Assembly (NCBI RefSeq): GCF_001889545.1
Contig: NZ_CP018194.1
Location: 1-64,000, forward strand
Direction of reading: 5' to 3'
Length of the DNA: 64,000 nucleotides
DNA from: Granulibacter bethesdensis
GTDB lineage: Bacteria > Pseudomonadota > Alphaproteobacteria > Acetobacterales > Acetobacteraceae
The notes beneath the pieces are model-generated. The model saw only the letters and a program-made list of their open reading frames with translations. It was not told the origin of the DNA and made no database searches. Positions 1-8,920 of this stretch are shown in pieces (the stretch's first letter is position 1; every line of letters begins with the position of its first letter). The position numbers and the translations under genes were made by a program.

Positions 1-154
1 GATTCTATCGACAATGGTGCGACAGGGCCGGCCATCACAAAGCCGGGAGCAAGGAGATATAACAGAGCCGGGTACACAGGGCAGAGGCTGGATGCAAGCC
101 CGCCATGTGCATCACCGGCGTTTTCACTACAGCGGGTCAGTTCATAAAGAGCCT

Positions 155-1576
155 ATGACCCAGCCACGTTCTTCCCGGCCAGTATCATCGAGAATACTGG
201 CGCTCATCGTCTCCGCTGCGCTGTTCATGGAGTTGATGGACGGAACCATTCTGGCCACAGCCCTGCCTCAGATGGCGCAGAGTTTTGACGTTGCCCCCCT
301 CCAGATGAGCGTGGCGCTGACGGCTTATCTGCTCAGCCTGGCAGTGTTCATCCCGGCATCGGGCTGGATGGCGGACCGCTTCGGCAGTCGGCGGGTTTTC
401 ATGGGGGCCATTGCGTTGTTCGTAACCGGGTCGATGGTCTGTGGCATGGCAGAGGGCCTCCCGGAAATGGTCATCGCCCGGCTGGTGCAGGGTGCGGGCG
501 GGGCCATGATGGTGCCGGTGGGACGGCTGCTGCTGCTGCGGAACGTGCCACGCCATGAACTGGTCTCCGCTATTGCGTGGATGACCATTCCAGCCACATT
601 GGGGCCTATTCTGGGGCCACCTGTTGGCGGGTTTTTTACGACATGGCTGTCATGGCGCTGGATTTTCTACATCAATTTGCCGATCGGATTGATTGGCATG
701 GGTCTTGCGGCACGGTTCGTTCCCAATGTGACTGAGACAGAGCTTCGTCCGCTTGATTTCAAGGGACTTTTGCTTTCAGGAACTGCCCTGGCCTGTCTGT
801 TATGGGCCATGGAAACGCTCGGCAGAGGCCCGTCAGGCACAGATGCAAAGGCTCTGTCCAGCGCCGCTATTCTTACCCTGATCGGACTGGGCAGCGGGTG
901 GCTGTATCTGCGGCATAGCCGGACCATCCCTCATCCGATCCTCAACCCGATGCTGATGCGCATTCGTACCTTCCGACTATCAGTATTGGGAGGGGCGTGC
1001 AGTCGGGTGGTGGCAGGAGCCATGCCGTTCCTGCTGCCCATGACGATGCAGCTCGGCATGGGTATGAGTGCCGCCGAAAGCGGTTCCGTGACATTTATCG
1101 GTGCAGCAGGATCATTGCTGGTCAGGCCATGGGCCGCCAGAATTTTACGCCGTTTCGGTTTCCGGCGCGTGATGATCTGGAATGGTGCCCTGTCCAGTAC
1201 GGCCGTGTTGCTCTGTGCGACATTTCAGCCATCCTGGCCGCATGGATGGTTTTTCCTGGTTCTGGCTCCGGCCGGGCTGTTTCAGGCGCTTCAGTTCATT
1301 GCTTACAATACCATCGCCTATGCCGATGTCCCGCGTGAGCAGATGAGCGAGGCCACCAGCTTCTACACGACGTTTCAGCAGATGACGCTGTCGGCTGGTA
1401 TCTGTATTGCCGGTATCTCCGTCAGCCTCTCCATGCTGGCAGGGCAACGTGCGCAGCCTGATATGACCGATTTTGCAACCGGCTTCGTTACCATCGCCGC
1501 TATTTCGGCGCTGGCCATTCTCTGCGCATCCCGTCTCAACAGCACGGATGGGCAAGATCTGAGTAAAAAAGCCTGA
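155..1576 (+). CDS. MFS multidrug exporter, DHA2 (EmrB/QacA-like) family
   Basis: This is a 14-helix-type drug:proton antiporter of the inner membrane. The first membrane segment carries the family signature around MELMDGTILATALP, followed by the motif-A loop GWMADRFGSRR and the antiporter motif-C region PILGPPVGGFF. I chose the ATG at 155 because the stretch upstream in frame (from 14) is polar, low-complexity and not transporter-like, whereas the helix pattern begins directly after residue 10. The length of 473 residues suits DHA2 members. No membrane-fusion partner (EmrA) is visible, so whether it works alone is unknown. It converges on hemE with only 16 bases between the stops. The substrate cannot be predicted. 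Confidence 0.85.
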   Translation: MTQPRSSRPVSSRILALIVSAALFMELMDGTILATALPQMAQSFDVAPLQMSVALTAYLLSLAVFIPASGWMADRFGSRRVFMGAIALFVTGSMVCGMAEGLPEMVIARLVQGAGGAMMVPVGRLLLLRNVPRHELVSAIAWMTIPATLGPILGPPVGGFFTTWLSWRWIFYINLPIGLIGMGLAARFVPNVTETELRPLDFKGLLLSGTALACLLWAMETLGRGPSGTDAKALSSAAILTLIGLGSGWLYLRHSRTIPHPILNPMLMRIRTFRLSVLGGACSRVVAGAMPFLLPMTMQLGMGMSAAESGSVTFIGAAGSLLVRPWAARILRRFGFRRVMIWNGALSSTAVLLCATFQPSWPHGWFFLVLAPAGLFQALQFIAYNTIAYADVPREQMSEATSFYTTFQQMTLSAGICIAGISVSLSMLAGQRAQPDMTDFATGFVTIAAISALAILCASRLNSTDGQDLSKKA

Positions 1577-1592
1577 CCTTGCCCGATTCGTT

Positions 1593-2624
1593 TCAGATTT
1601 TTCTGATCAGCTTCAACAATTCGGCCACATGTTCGGGCGGTGTCTGCGGCACAATGCCATGGCCGAGATTGAAGATATGCGGATGTCCCGCCATGGCCTG
1701 ACGAATCGAGGATACTTCACGCGCCATGGCCTCTCCGCCCGCAAGTAAAGCGAGGGGATCGAGATTACCTTGCAGCGCCGTTTCGGAAGGCACCATTTTA
1801 CGCGCCATGATCGGATCCACAGAAGTATCCATTCCGACCGCATTCACGCCGGTTTCTGAAGCATAATTCTGTAGCAATGTGCCAGCGAGTCTTGGAAAGC
1901 CGATCACGGGCACGGATGGATGACGCGCTTTCAGTGCCGCAGTGATCTGGCAGGCCGGCGTAGTCACCCAACGGGCAAAACTGAGCGGAGACAGTAAACC
2001 GGCCCAGCTGTCGAACAGCATCAGCACTTCCGCCCCTGCCTCTACCTGTGCTGACAGATAAGTGATGGTTGCTTCTGTCAGACGGGCGATCAGACGGTCG
2101 AAAGCCTCAGGATTTGTGTAGGCGAAATGTCGGGTGCGGGGGAATTCCTTGGCGCCCCCTCCATCCACCATGTAGCAGGAGACGGTAAACGGAGCACCGG
2201 CAAACCCGATCAGGGTCGTTTCAGGATGATGATGCTGAAGCTGTTCCCGCACCCGTGTGACGGTTTCCACAATCGGGGCAATCCGCGGGATGAGCTGGCT
2301 GAAATCCAGCCGGTCAATGTCGGCTTCCTCCAGCTTCGGCAGTACGGGGCCTTCGCCCTCGGCAAAATGCAGCCCGTATCCTAAAGCCCATGGCAACATC
2401 AAAATGTCGCTGAACAGAATAGCTGCATCCATTCCGAAACGGCGAATAGGTTGCAAGGTTACTTCGGCTGCCCATTCGGGATGGGTGGCAAGACCGAGGA
2501 AACTGCCTGCTTTTGCTCTGACCTCCCGATATTCAGGCAGGTACCGGCCGGCCTGACGCATCAGCCAGACGGGAGGAACAGGCAGTGCTTCACCATGGAG
2601 CACACGCAGGATCGGTTTGTTCAT
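1593..2624 (-). CDS. hemE: uroporphyrinogen decarboxylase
   Basis: HemE removes the four acetate carboxyls of uroporphyrinogen III to give coproporphyrinogen III in cytoplasmic heme synthesis. The N-terminal signature PPVWLMRQAGRYLPEYRE, the catalytic aspartate stretch ILFSDILMLPWALG and the late GNLDP motif are all present. At 343 residues it has the normal family length. It starts at the edge of the putative replication origin and is transcribed away from it. hemE flanking oriC is a known alphaproteobacterial arrangement (Caulobacter, Rickettsia). Confidence 0.97.
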   Translation of the reverse strand: MNKPILRVLHGEALPVPPVWLMRQAGRYLPEYREVRAKAGSFLGLATHPEWAAEVTLQPIRRFGMDAAILFSDILMLPWALGYGLHFAEGEGPVLPKLEEADIDRLDFSQLIPRIAPIVETVTRVREQLQHHHPETTLIGFAGAPFTVSCYMVDGGGAKEFPRTRHFAYTNPEAFDRLIARLTEATITYLSAQVEAGAEVLMLFDSWAGLLSPLSFARWVTTPACQITAALKARHPSVPVIGFPRLAGTLLQNYASETGVNAVGMDTSVDPIMARKMVPSETALQGNLDPLALLAGGEAMAREVSSIRQAMAGHPHIFNLGHGIVPQTPPEHVAELLKLIRKI

Positions 2625-2683
2625 AAGACCTGCTTAAAAAGGATAAAGAAGAAAAGGAAAAGGGAGAGGAGTAGATAGAACCC

Positions 2684-2692
2684 TGTGGATAA
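2684..2692 (-). promoter_or_regulatory. DnaA box, perfect match
   Basis: TGTGGATAA on the plus strand is the exact complement of the 9-mer TTATCCACA bound by the DnaA initiator. It lies 60 bases upstream of the hemE start, inside the putative oriC. Confidence 0.75.
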
Positions 2693-2726
2693 CGTGGTAC
2701 CCGGAATCCAGATTTTACTACGTACT

Positions 2727-2735
2727 TTATCCACA
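2727..2735 (+). promoter_or_regulatory. DnaA box, perfect match
   Basis: This is an exact TTATCCACA on the plus strand, opposite in orientation to the box at 2684 and 43 bases from it. It is in the middle of the putative oriC. Confidence 0.75.
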
Positions 2736-2780
2736 CTGAAAGATGCGGCTAAGTATCTGACAGATAAAGTGAAATAGCAT

Positions 2781-2789
2781 TTATCCAGA
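2781..2789 (+). promoter_or_regulatory. DnaA box, one mismatch
   Basis: TTATCCAGA differs from the DnaA consensus only at position 8. It has the same orientation as the perfect box 54 bases to its left. Confidence 0.5.
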
Positions 2790-2997
2790 AAACTTTTCAC
2801 ATGGGTGTACGATTCATGCCCAGTACCCGTGATTCGTGAGCTTGTCCCCTTGTTTCGGTACGCGTGGTTTGCGACCTTGGCGGAAAGAGGGGTTATCCCC
2901 GGTACTACGGTAATTCACTACGGTCATTCAGTGCCGCACCTTCCAGAGTCAGCAGGTTGCTGGAGGATGGGCGGAGACAGGGAAATGGATTCGGGTC

Positions 2998-3849
2998 ATG
3001 ACCACACATCGCATGAATCTGCATCTGGTCTCCGATGCCACCGGAGAAACGCTCAATTCCATCGCCCGGGCCACTGTCTCCCAGTTTGAGCATGCGCAGA
3101 TCATCTATCATCGCTGGTCCCTGATCCGGACCCGTTTTCAGCTTCATCGTGTTCTGGAGGGGATCGAGGCTGAACCGGGCCCGGTCCTGTCAACGCTGAT
3201 TGAGCCGGGATTGCGCAGTGAACTGGAGAATTTCTGTTCCCGGATCGGCATTGCGGTGGTGCATGTGCTGGACCCGGTTCTGTCCCTGTTGCAACACCAT
3301 ATCGGGGAACAGGCTATAGCCCGACCCGGTCGCCAATATGTCCTGGATGCCGATTATTTCCGCCGGATCGATGCCATGCATTTCGTGCTGGCTCATGATG
3401 ATGGTCAGGCTCAGGTCGGGATCAATGAGGCCGATCTGTGCCTGGTCGGGGTATCACGCTCTTCTAAAACGCCGACTTCGTTTTATCTCGCCAATCGCGG
3501 GGTCAAGGCGGCCAATGTTCCGCTTGTTCCCGGCTTGCCGGAACCGCCCGGTCTGGAAGCGCCCACCGTACCCGTGATCGGCCTGACCATTGATCCGGAA
3601 GCCCTGATCGAAATTCGCCGCCATCGGCTCAAAATGATCGGTGGTCAGCCGAATGTGCAGCAGAATACCGCTTATGTTGATCTGGATTCCGTCAAGGCCG
3701 AACTGATCTGGGCGCGGCGTCTCTGCGCGCGCAAAGGCTGGCCGGTCATTGATGTCACCAGACGTTCGATCGAGGAAACGGCGGCCACCGTGCTGCAATT
3801 GGTGGAGGCATGGCATGAAAGGCGGCGGGCCTTGCCTCCCAGTGGTTAG
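2998..3849 (+). CDS. ppsR: pyruvate, phosphate dikinase regulatory protein (PPSR, DUF299)
   Basis: This is a bifunctional ADP-dependent protein kinase and Pi-dependent pyrophosphorylase that switches pyruvate, phosphate dikinase (or PEP synthase) off and on by phosphorylating a threonine. The phosphate-binding loop [11 protein letters not shown] lies at about residues 151-161, and the N-terminal LVSDATGET signature is present. The length of 283 residues is typical. The ATG at 2998 is where family similarity begins. It borders the putative oriC, as its homologue does in Caulobacter and Rickettsia. The target dikinase is not in the window, but control of PEP synthesis would matter for the PEP-consuming serine cycle at 49-61 kb. 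Confidence 0.93.
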   Translation: MTTHRMNLHLVSDATGETLNSIARATVSQFEHAQIIYHRWSLIRTRFQLHRVLEGIEAEPGPVLSTLIEPGLRSELENFCSRIGIAVVHVLDPVLSLLQHHIGEQAIARPGRQYVLDADYFRRIDAMHFVLAHDDGQAQVGINEADLCLVGVSRSSKTPTSFYLANRGVKAANVPLVPGLPEPPGLEAPTVPVIGLTIDPEALIEIRRHRLKMIGGQPNVQQNTAYVDLDSVKAELIWARRLCARKGWPVIDVTRRSIEETAATVLQLVEAWHERRRALPPSG

Positions 3850-3893
3850 CCGCGCCATAGCCGGATCCCTCATCGTCAGGACGGAGCCATGTC

Positions 3894-4487
3894 ATGAAGC
3901 TGATTCTTGCCAGCGCCTCTTCTGCCCGGCGGGCCATGCTCGCACAGGCTGGAATTGATGCGGACAGCATCCCGGCTGCGGTTGATGAAGATATGGTGAA
4001 GCAATCCATGCGGGCTGAAGGCGCTTCCGCTGCGGAGACGGCGACAGCTCTGGCCGATCTGAAGGCTGAGCGGATTTCGCGGCGCTATCCGGATTCTGTG
4101 GTCATCGGGTCCGATCAGTTGCTGGTCTGTGAAGGTGTATGGTTCGACAAGGCCCCTGATCTGGAAAGTGCTCGGACCCGGTTGCGGGATTTTCGGGGCA
4201 GGGCGCATCACCTTGTTACCTCGGTGGTCTGTGCGAAAGGGGGCAGCCGTATCTGGCATCATGTCGAGACGCCCTGCCTGCATATGCGCCGCTTCAGCGA
4301 GGATTTCCTGAACTGGTATCTGGCGCAGGAGGGGGAGGCGCTGCTGGGCAGTGTCGGCTGCTATCGGCTGGAAGGGCCGGGTATCCAGCTGTTCGACCGT
4401 ATCGAGGGCGATTATTTCTCCATCCTCGGCATGCCCTTGCTGCCCTTGCTGAGCTTTCTGCGGCAGCATCAGGCTTTGACAGCATAG
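3894..4487 (+). CDS. maf: Maf-like nucleoside triphosphate pyrophosphatase
   Basis: Maf proteins hydrolyse dTTP/UTP or methylated NTPs to monophosphates and are thought to keep modified nucleotides out of nucleic acids. The N-terminal LILASASSARRAMLAQAG matches the substrate-binding signature, and VVIGSDQLL and a DRIEGDYFSILG-type C-terminal motif follow. The 197-residue length is normal. It follows ppsR by 44 bases, probably in the same transcript, and its stop lies at the edge of the first of two hairpins before leuS. I cannot tell which Maf substrate class it belongs to. Confidence 0.93.
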   Translation: MKLILASASSARRAMLAQAGIDADSIPAAVDEDMVKQSMRAEGASAAETATALADLKAERISRRYPDSVVIGSDQLLVCEGVWFDKAPDLESARTRLRDFRGRAHHLVTSVVCAKGGSRIWHHVETPCLHMRRFSEDFLNWYLAQEGEALLGSVGCYRLEGPGIQLFDRIEGDYFSILGMPLLPLLSFLRQHQALTA

Positions 4488-4489
4488 GA

Positions 4490-4517
4490 GGAAACCAGGG
4501 AGACCCTCAGGGTTTCC
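4490..4517 (+). other. hairpin in the maf-leuS gap
   Basis: GGAAACC (4490-4496) pairs with GGTTTCC (4511-4517), and an inner AGGG/CCCT stem (4497-4507) stacks on it with a small bulge. There is no run of T after it, so it is more likely a leader structure than an intrinsic terminator. Confidence 0.4.
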
Positions 4518-4528
4518 CTTGTCAAGAA

Positions 4529-4553
4529 AACGGCTGTGAGGAATACAGCCGTT
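4529..4553 (+). promoter_or_regulatory. leuS leader hairpin presenting the Shine-Dalgarno in its loop
   Basis: AACGGCTGT (4529-4537) pairs perfectly with ACAGCCGTT (4545-4553). The 7-base loop GAGGAAT contains the only plausible ribosome binding site for leuS, and the stem ends one base before the ATG at 4555. The structure therefore lies exactly between the SD and the start codon, which suggests structure-dependent translation initiation. The pairing is seen directly; the function is inferred. Confidence 0.5.
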
Positions 4554-4554
4554 C

Positions 4555-7182
4555 ATGACCGACAGTATCACCGATCTCCAGAGCGATCAGCGCCCCGACC
4601 GTTCCTATGACTTCGCTGCCGCCGAACAGCGCTGGCAGTTGGCCTGGACTGAACGGGCCTGCTTTACCGTTCCTGATGTGCCCGATCCGGGCGCCAGAAC
4701 CTATTACGTCCTTGAAATGTTTCCGTATCCCAGTGGGCAGATCCATATGGGGCACGTGCGTAATTATACGCTGGGGGATGTGGTGGCACGTTACAAGCGT
4801 GCCCAGGGCTATCAGGTGCTGCATCCCATGGGATGGGATGCGTTCGGATTGCCGGCCGAGAATGCGGCGCGGGAACGGGGTGTGCATCCGGGGCAATGGA
4901 CCTGGAACAATATCGCCGCCATGCGCGGTGAATTGCAGCGTATGGGCCTGTCCATCACCTGGGAACGTGAATTCGCTACCTGCGATCCATCTTACTACGG
5001 ACATCAGCAGGCTCTGTTCCTCGATTTCCTGAAGAAAAATCTGGTGGAGCGCCGGGAGAGCTGGGTCAACTGGGATCCGGTTGATGAAACCGTGCTGGCC
5101 AATGAACAGGTCATTGATGGCAAAGGCTGGCGTTCCGGCGCGACGGTAGAGCGGAAGAAACTGTCACAGTGGTTCCTGCGGATCACCGACTATGCTGAAG
5201 AATTGCTGGCAGGGCTGGATCAGCTCGATCGTTGGCCCGAGCGTGTCAGGGTCATGCAGTCGCGCTGGATCGGTCGCAGTGAGGGGGCGAGGCTCCGTTT
5301 TCCATTGGTCGAAGCGCTGGGCGATCAGCGTGAGATCGAAGTTTATACCACACGGCCCGACACGCTGTATGGCATGTCATTCGTGGCTATTGCTGCGGAT
5401 CATCCTGTTGCGGCCGCACTGGCGGCGCATAACCCTGCTTTGGCTGCTTTTATTGCTGAATGTCGCTCCCTCGGTACCAGCGAGGCCGCTATTGAAGCCG
5501 CCGAGAAACGCGGTTTCGATACCGGGCTGCGGGTGAAGCATCCTTTCCATGAGGAGACTTTCCCGGTCTGGATCGCCAATTTCGTGCTGATGGATTACGG
5601 CACTGGCGCGGTGTTCGGTTGCCCGGCGCATGACCAGCGTGATCTGGATTTTGCCCGCAAATATGATCTGTCGGTCACGCCGGTGGTTTTGCCATCTGGT
5701 CAGGACGCCGCCAGCTTCACGATCGGCAAAAAGGCGTATGACGGGGATGGGGTTCTTTTCAACTCCGGGCCTTTCAATGGTTTAACCCCGGATGCGGCCA
5801 GACGGGAAGTCATTACCCGGCTGGAAGCGATGGGGTGGGGGCAGGGCGTCACTAACTGGCGCCTGCGGGATTGGGGGATCAGCCGACAGCGTTACTGGGG
5901 CTGCCCCATTCCCATTATTCATTGCGATCATTGCGGTCCGGTTCCGGTGCCTGCCGATCAGTTGCCTGTCACTCTGCCGGAAGATGTGACGTTTGACCGT
6001 CCCGGCAACCCGCTGGATCATCATCCGAGCTGGAAGCATGTGACCTGTCCCTCCTGCGGTGCGGCAGCCGTGCGGGAGACCGATACTTTCGATACCTTTG
6101 TCGACAGCTCCTGGTATTTCGCACGGTTTGCCAGCCCTCATGCCAATGTGCCTGTCCTGAAGGAAGCGGCGCAAAGCTGGCTGCCGGTTGATCAGTATAT
6201 CGGCGGGATTGAGCATGCCATCCTGCATCTGCTTTATGCCCGGTTCTTTACCAGGGCCATGGCCGATACCGGCCATGTATCAGTCAGGGAACCGTTTGCC
6301 GGGCTGTTCACGCAGGGCATGGTCACGCATGAAAGCTATCGCGCGGCTGACGGGCGCTGGCTTTCGCCAGCCGAAGTTACCCGTCATGGCGAGATGGTGG
6401 TCGAGACCGCAACCGGGGAGCCGGTTCAGGTCGGTCGCGGCGAGAAAATGTCCAAATCCAAGCGCAATACCGTGGCACCGGGAGAAATCTTCGACCGCTA
6501 TGGAGCCGATGCGGCGCGCTGGTTCATTCTCTCTGACAACCCGCCTGAGCGGGATATGGAGTGGACTGATGCCGGGGCTGTTGGTGCGTACCGATTTGTC
6601 CAGCGCCTCTATCGTCTGGCCGAAGCGGTTGCGCGCACCGCAAAGGGGGAAACCAATCGGGACGATGCCTCGTCCGATGCGGCGATGACGTTACGGCGTA
6701 TGACGCACCGTACAGTGGCTGCTGTGACAGAGGCACTGGAAGGGTTCAACTTCAACGTTGCTGTGGCGCGGGTTTATGAATTCGCCAATGCTTTGACCGA
6801 AGCAGAAAAGAAGGCCGCCGAGCCGGGAATGACAGCGGCCCGGGTTGAGGCCATCACCCTGCTGTCACGGATCATCGCACCGATGATGCCGCATCTGGCA
6901 GAGGAAATGGCCGCACTGATCGAACAGGAGCCGAAGCTGGTTGCCGAGCAGGCCTGGCCATCCGCTGATCCTGCGCTGCTGGTGGTGCAGTCGGTCACCA
7001 TTGCGGTTCAGGTCATGGGTAAATTGCGCGCCACCATGGACATTTCCCCCGGTGCTGATCAGGACAGTGTCATTGCGCAGGCCGAAGCTGATCCGAATGT
7101 GGTGCGGGCGCTGGAAGGAAAGCGCGTGGTCAAGCGCATCTATGTTCCCAACCGCATCGTCAATTTCGTCATTGCCGGATAG
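4555..7182 (+). CDS. leuS: leucyl-tRNA synthetase
   Basis: This class I synthetase charges tRNA-Leu in the cytoplasm. The HIGH motif appears as HMGH at residues 64-67 after FPYPSGQ. The KMSKS loop is at 631-635. The CP1 editing domain with its TTRPDTLYG motif lies between them, and the [12 protein letters not shown] / CPSCG zinc-ribbon-like cysteines are present. The 875-residue length is normal for bacterial LeuRS. It is preceded by two hairpins, the second of which carries the ribosome binding site in its loop, and it is followed by lptE and holA, an order common in alphaproteobacteria. Confidence 0.98.
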   Translation: MTDSITDLQSDQRPDRSYDFAAAEQRWQLAWTERACFTVPDVPDPGARTYYVLEMFPYPSGQIHMGHVRNYTLGDVVARYKRAQGYQVLHPMGWDAFGLPAENAARERGVHPGQWTWNNIAAMRGELQRMGLSITWEREFATCDPSYYGHQQALFLDFLKKNLVERRESWVNWDPVDETVLANEQVIDGKGWRSGATVERKKLSQWFLRITDYAEELLAGLDQLDRWPERVRVMQSRWIGRSEGARLRFPLVEALGDQREIEVYTTRPDTLYGMSFVAIAADHPVAAALAAHNPALAAFIAECRSLGTSEAAIEAAEKRGFDTGLRVKHPFHEETFPVWIANFVLMDYGTGAVFGCPAHDQRDLDFARKYDLSVTPVVLPSGQDAASFTIGKKAYDGDGVLFNSGPFNGLTPDAARREVITRLEAMGWGQGVTNWRLRDWGISRQRYWGCPIPIIHCDHCGPVPVPADQLPVTLPEDVTFDRPGNPLDHHPSWKHVTCPSCGAAAVRETDTFDTFVDSSWYFARFASPHANVPVLKEAAQSWLPVDQYIGGIEHAILHLLYARFFTRAMADTGHVSVREPFAGLFTQGMVTHESYRAADGRWLSPAEVTRHGEMVVETATGEPVQVGRGEKMSKSKRNTVAPGEIFDRYGADAARWFILSDNPPERDMEWTDAGAVGAYRFVQRLYRLAEAVARTAKGETNRDDASSDAAMTLRRMTHRTVAAVTEALEGFNFNVAVARVYEFANALTEAEKKAAEPGMTAARVEAITLLSRIIAPMMPHLAEEMAALIEQEPKLVAEQAWPSADPALLVVQSVTIAVQVMGKLRATMDISPGADQDSVIAQAEADPNVVRALEGKRVVKRIYVPNRIVNFVIAG

Positions 7183-7250
7183 GGTTCACAGGGTTGGGTA
7201 GCGGTCCGTCTGCGCGGTTGGCCGCAAAGAGGGAAAAGCTTTGATCCATA

Positions 7251-7277
7251 GGTCTGTCTGACGTGAACAGACAGGCC
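7251..7277 (+). other. hairpin upstream of lptE
   Basis: GGTCTGTCTG (7251-7260) pairs with CAGACAGGCC (7268-7277) with one G-T wobble and a 7-base loop. There is no T-run, so it is probably an intercistronic mRNA structure in the 115-base leuS-lptE gap. Confidence 0.35.
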
Positions 7278-7297
7278 CGTGGGATGGGGAAAAGACC

Positions 7298-7858
7298 ATG
7301 GACCTGAAACGCCGCACGCTGTTGTCGCTGGGTGGGTTGCTGCTTCTGCCTGGTTGTGGATGGCATGCCGTCTATGCACCGGGAAAGGATGGTGCCCTTA
7401 CCCCTGTTCAGGAGCAGCTCAGAGCTATTTCAGTGGCGCTGATCAGTGATCATAACGGTGTGCTGCTTCGTCAGGCATTGCAGAATCACTTTGACTATAC
7501 TGGCGGCAGCAAACTTCCCCGCTATGAACTGACGGTTTTTTATACCGTCAATAACGAGAGTGCCGGGATCATGCCCGATAACTCAACCACCCGGCTCAGA
7601 ATGCAGGGGATCGCCAACTGGACACTGACGGCTGACGATCTGAAAAAAACGGTTCTGGCCAAAGGGCGTGCTTACACGCTTGATGGTATTGATCTGTCGA
7701 ATGGTCAGTTCTTTGCCATGGATATCAATTCGGAAACAGTTCTACGCCGTATGGCGGAGGAGCTTGCCAACCAGATTACGCTTGATCTTGCCCAGTATTT
7801 TGAAAAGAAACTGGCAGATGAAGCAACAAAGCCAGTTGCTTCAGACAGCAAAGGCTGA
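7298..7858 (+). CDS. lptE: LPS assembly lipoprotein LptE
   Basis: LptE is the outer-membrane lipoprotein that plugs the LptD barrel and helps insert lipopolysaccharide. The short signal peptide ends in a lipobox LLPGC, so the lipidated cysteine is residue 20; GWHAVYAP follows, as in alphaproteobacterial LptE. The 186-residue length fits. Sequence conservation in this family is low, so the call rests partly on position: leuS-lptE-holA is a conserved order. The gap to holA is only 12 bases, so the two are probably co-transcribed. Confidence 0.85.
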   Translation: MDLKRRTLLSLGGLLLLPGCGWHAVYAPGKDGALTPVQEQLRAISVALISDHNGVLLRQALQNHFDYTGGSKLPRYELTVFYTVNNESAGIMPDNSTTRLRMQGIANWTLTADDLKKTVLAKGRAYTLDGIDLSNGQFFAMDINSETVLRRMAEELANQITLDLAQYFEKKLADEATKPVASDSKG

Positions 7859-7870
7859 GATTAAGCCTGC

Positions 7871-8896
7871 ATGAAATTCGATGCGCGTCAGGCGGAAGCG
7901 TTTTTGCGTCAGCCTGATCAGGCTGTGCGGGCTGTGCTGCTTTACGGGGATGATCATGGCCTGGTCCGTGAGCGGGGGACTATCCTGACACGGCTTGTGG
8001 CAGGGCAGATTGATGATCCTTTTCGTGTTATTGAACTGGCGGCAGAACAGGCGGCTGATCTTCCCAATGAAATGGCGGGTCTGTCCCTGACGGGTGGGCG
8101 TCGTGTCATCAGGATCAGGGAAGCGGCTGACATTTTTGCCGCTCCCCTGCAGGCCGGTCTGGAGGGGCGGGGGGAAGCGCTGGTCATTCTGGAAGCAGGT
8201 GCATTGACGCCGCGCTCCAAGCTTCGTGTGCTGGTCGAGAAAATGGCCAGTGCAGCCTCTATTGCCTGCTATCCGGATGAAGGCAGAAGCCTGTCCCAGA
8301 CCATTCAGGACTCTCTGGCCCGTGATCGCGTGTCCATCGAGGCTGATGCACTGAAATGGCTCTGCGATCATCTGGGGGCTGATCGTGCCCTGACTCGGCG
8401 TGAAATCGACAAGCTAGCCCTGTATGTCGGCCAGGACGGAACCGCGACCATAGAGGCAGCACAGGCCTGTATTGGCGACCTCGCCGGATTGTCACTGGAA
8501 GATGCGCTGTATGCGTCTGTGATCGGTGATATTTCTGGTGCTGAACGAGCCCTGTCTCTGGCTCTGGCGGAGGGTACGACCTCCATTGCCGTGATCAGAA
8601 TGGCGCTTCAGCATATGCAGCGGCTTCGCAAGCTGCGTGCGGTGATGCAGGAAAACGGAACAAGCGCCGCTGAGGCTGTCAGGCAGGCAAAGCCTCCGGT
8701 TTTCTTCAAACGTGTACCCACCTTTACGAAGGCTCTGACGCTCTGGCGGGATGAGATGCTGGCCGTGATCTGCGACATGCTCTGGCAGGCTGAGAAAGCC
8801 TGCAAGCAGAGCGGCGCCCCTGATGAGATTATCTGTCGTCAGGCAGTGATGAGTATCGCCCTGCGGGCCCGTCAGGCTGCTGCCAGAGGGGTTTAA
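7871..8896 (+). CDS. holA: DNA polymerase III subunit delta
   Basis: HolA is the delta wrench of the clamp loader, which opens the beta sliding clamp. The N-terminus MKFDARQAEAFLRQP and the YGDDHGLVRERG region are typical of alphaproteobacterial delta subunits, and the length (341 residues) matches. The stop codon lies within a three-copy 12-base tandem repeat that also contains the parB stop on the other strand, so the two converging genes are 20 bases apart. Confidence 0.92.
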   Translation: MKFDARQAEAFLRQPDQAVRAVLLYGDDHGLVRERGTILTRLVAGQIDDPFRVIELAAEQAADLPNEMAGLSLTGGRRVIRIREAADIFAAPLQAGLEGRGEALVILEAGALTPRSKLRVLVEKMASAASIACYPDEGRSLSQTIQDSLARDRVSIEADALKWLCDHLGADRALTRREIDKLALYVGQDGTATIEAAQACIGDLAGLSLEDALYASVIGDISGAERALSLALAEGTTSIAVIRMALQHMQRLRKLRAVMQENGTSAAEAVRQAKPPVFFKRVPTFTKALTLWRDEMLAVICDMLWQAEKACKQSGAPDEIICRQAVMSIALRARQAAARGV

Positions 8897-8920
8897 AGAG
8901 GGGTTTAAAGAGGGGCTTAA
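8885..8920. repeat. three tandem 12-base repeats at the holA/parB 3' ends
   Basis: The unit AGAGGGGTTTAA occurs at 8885-8896 and 8897-8908, then AGAGGGGCTTAA at 8909-8920. Because the unit is 12 bases, holA meets three in-frame TAA stops in succession, and the last unit supplies the parB stop on the minus strand. It looks like a slippage duplication of the gene end. Confidence 0.85.

Larger units (their letters stand above)
2625..2997. other. oriC: putative chromosomal replication origin (oriC)
   Basis: This 373-base non-coding gap between divergent hemE and ppsR is the largest in the window. It contains two perfect DnaA boxes (2684-2692 minus, 2727-2735 plus), one single-mismatch box (2781-2789), a purine- and A+T-rich stretch at 2634-2680 that could be the unwinding element, and five GANTC sites (2704, 2811, 2831, 2946, 2988), the CcrM methylation target. 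The gene order hemE-oriC-ppsR (DUF299) matches mapped origins in Caulobacter and Rickettsia. parAB and parS lie 6-9 kb away, as expected for an origin-proximal centromere. Origin function is inferred. Confidence 0.8.

Noticed and set aside
2893-2901. A fourth possible DnaA box (TTATCCCCG) in the origin
   Set aside because: Two of nine positions deviate, at bases important for DnaA contact, so it is not counted.
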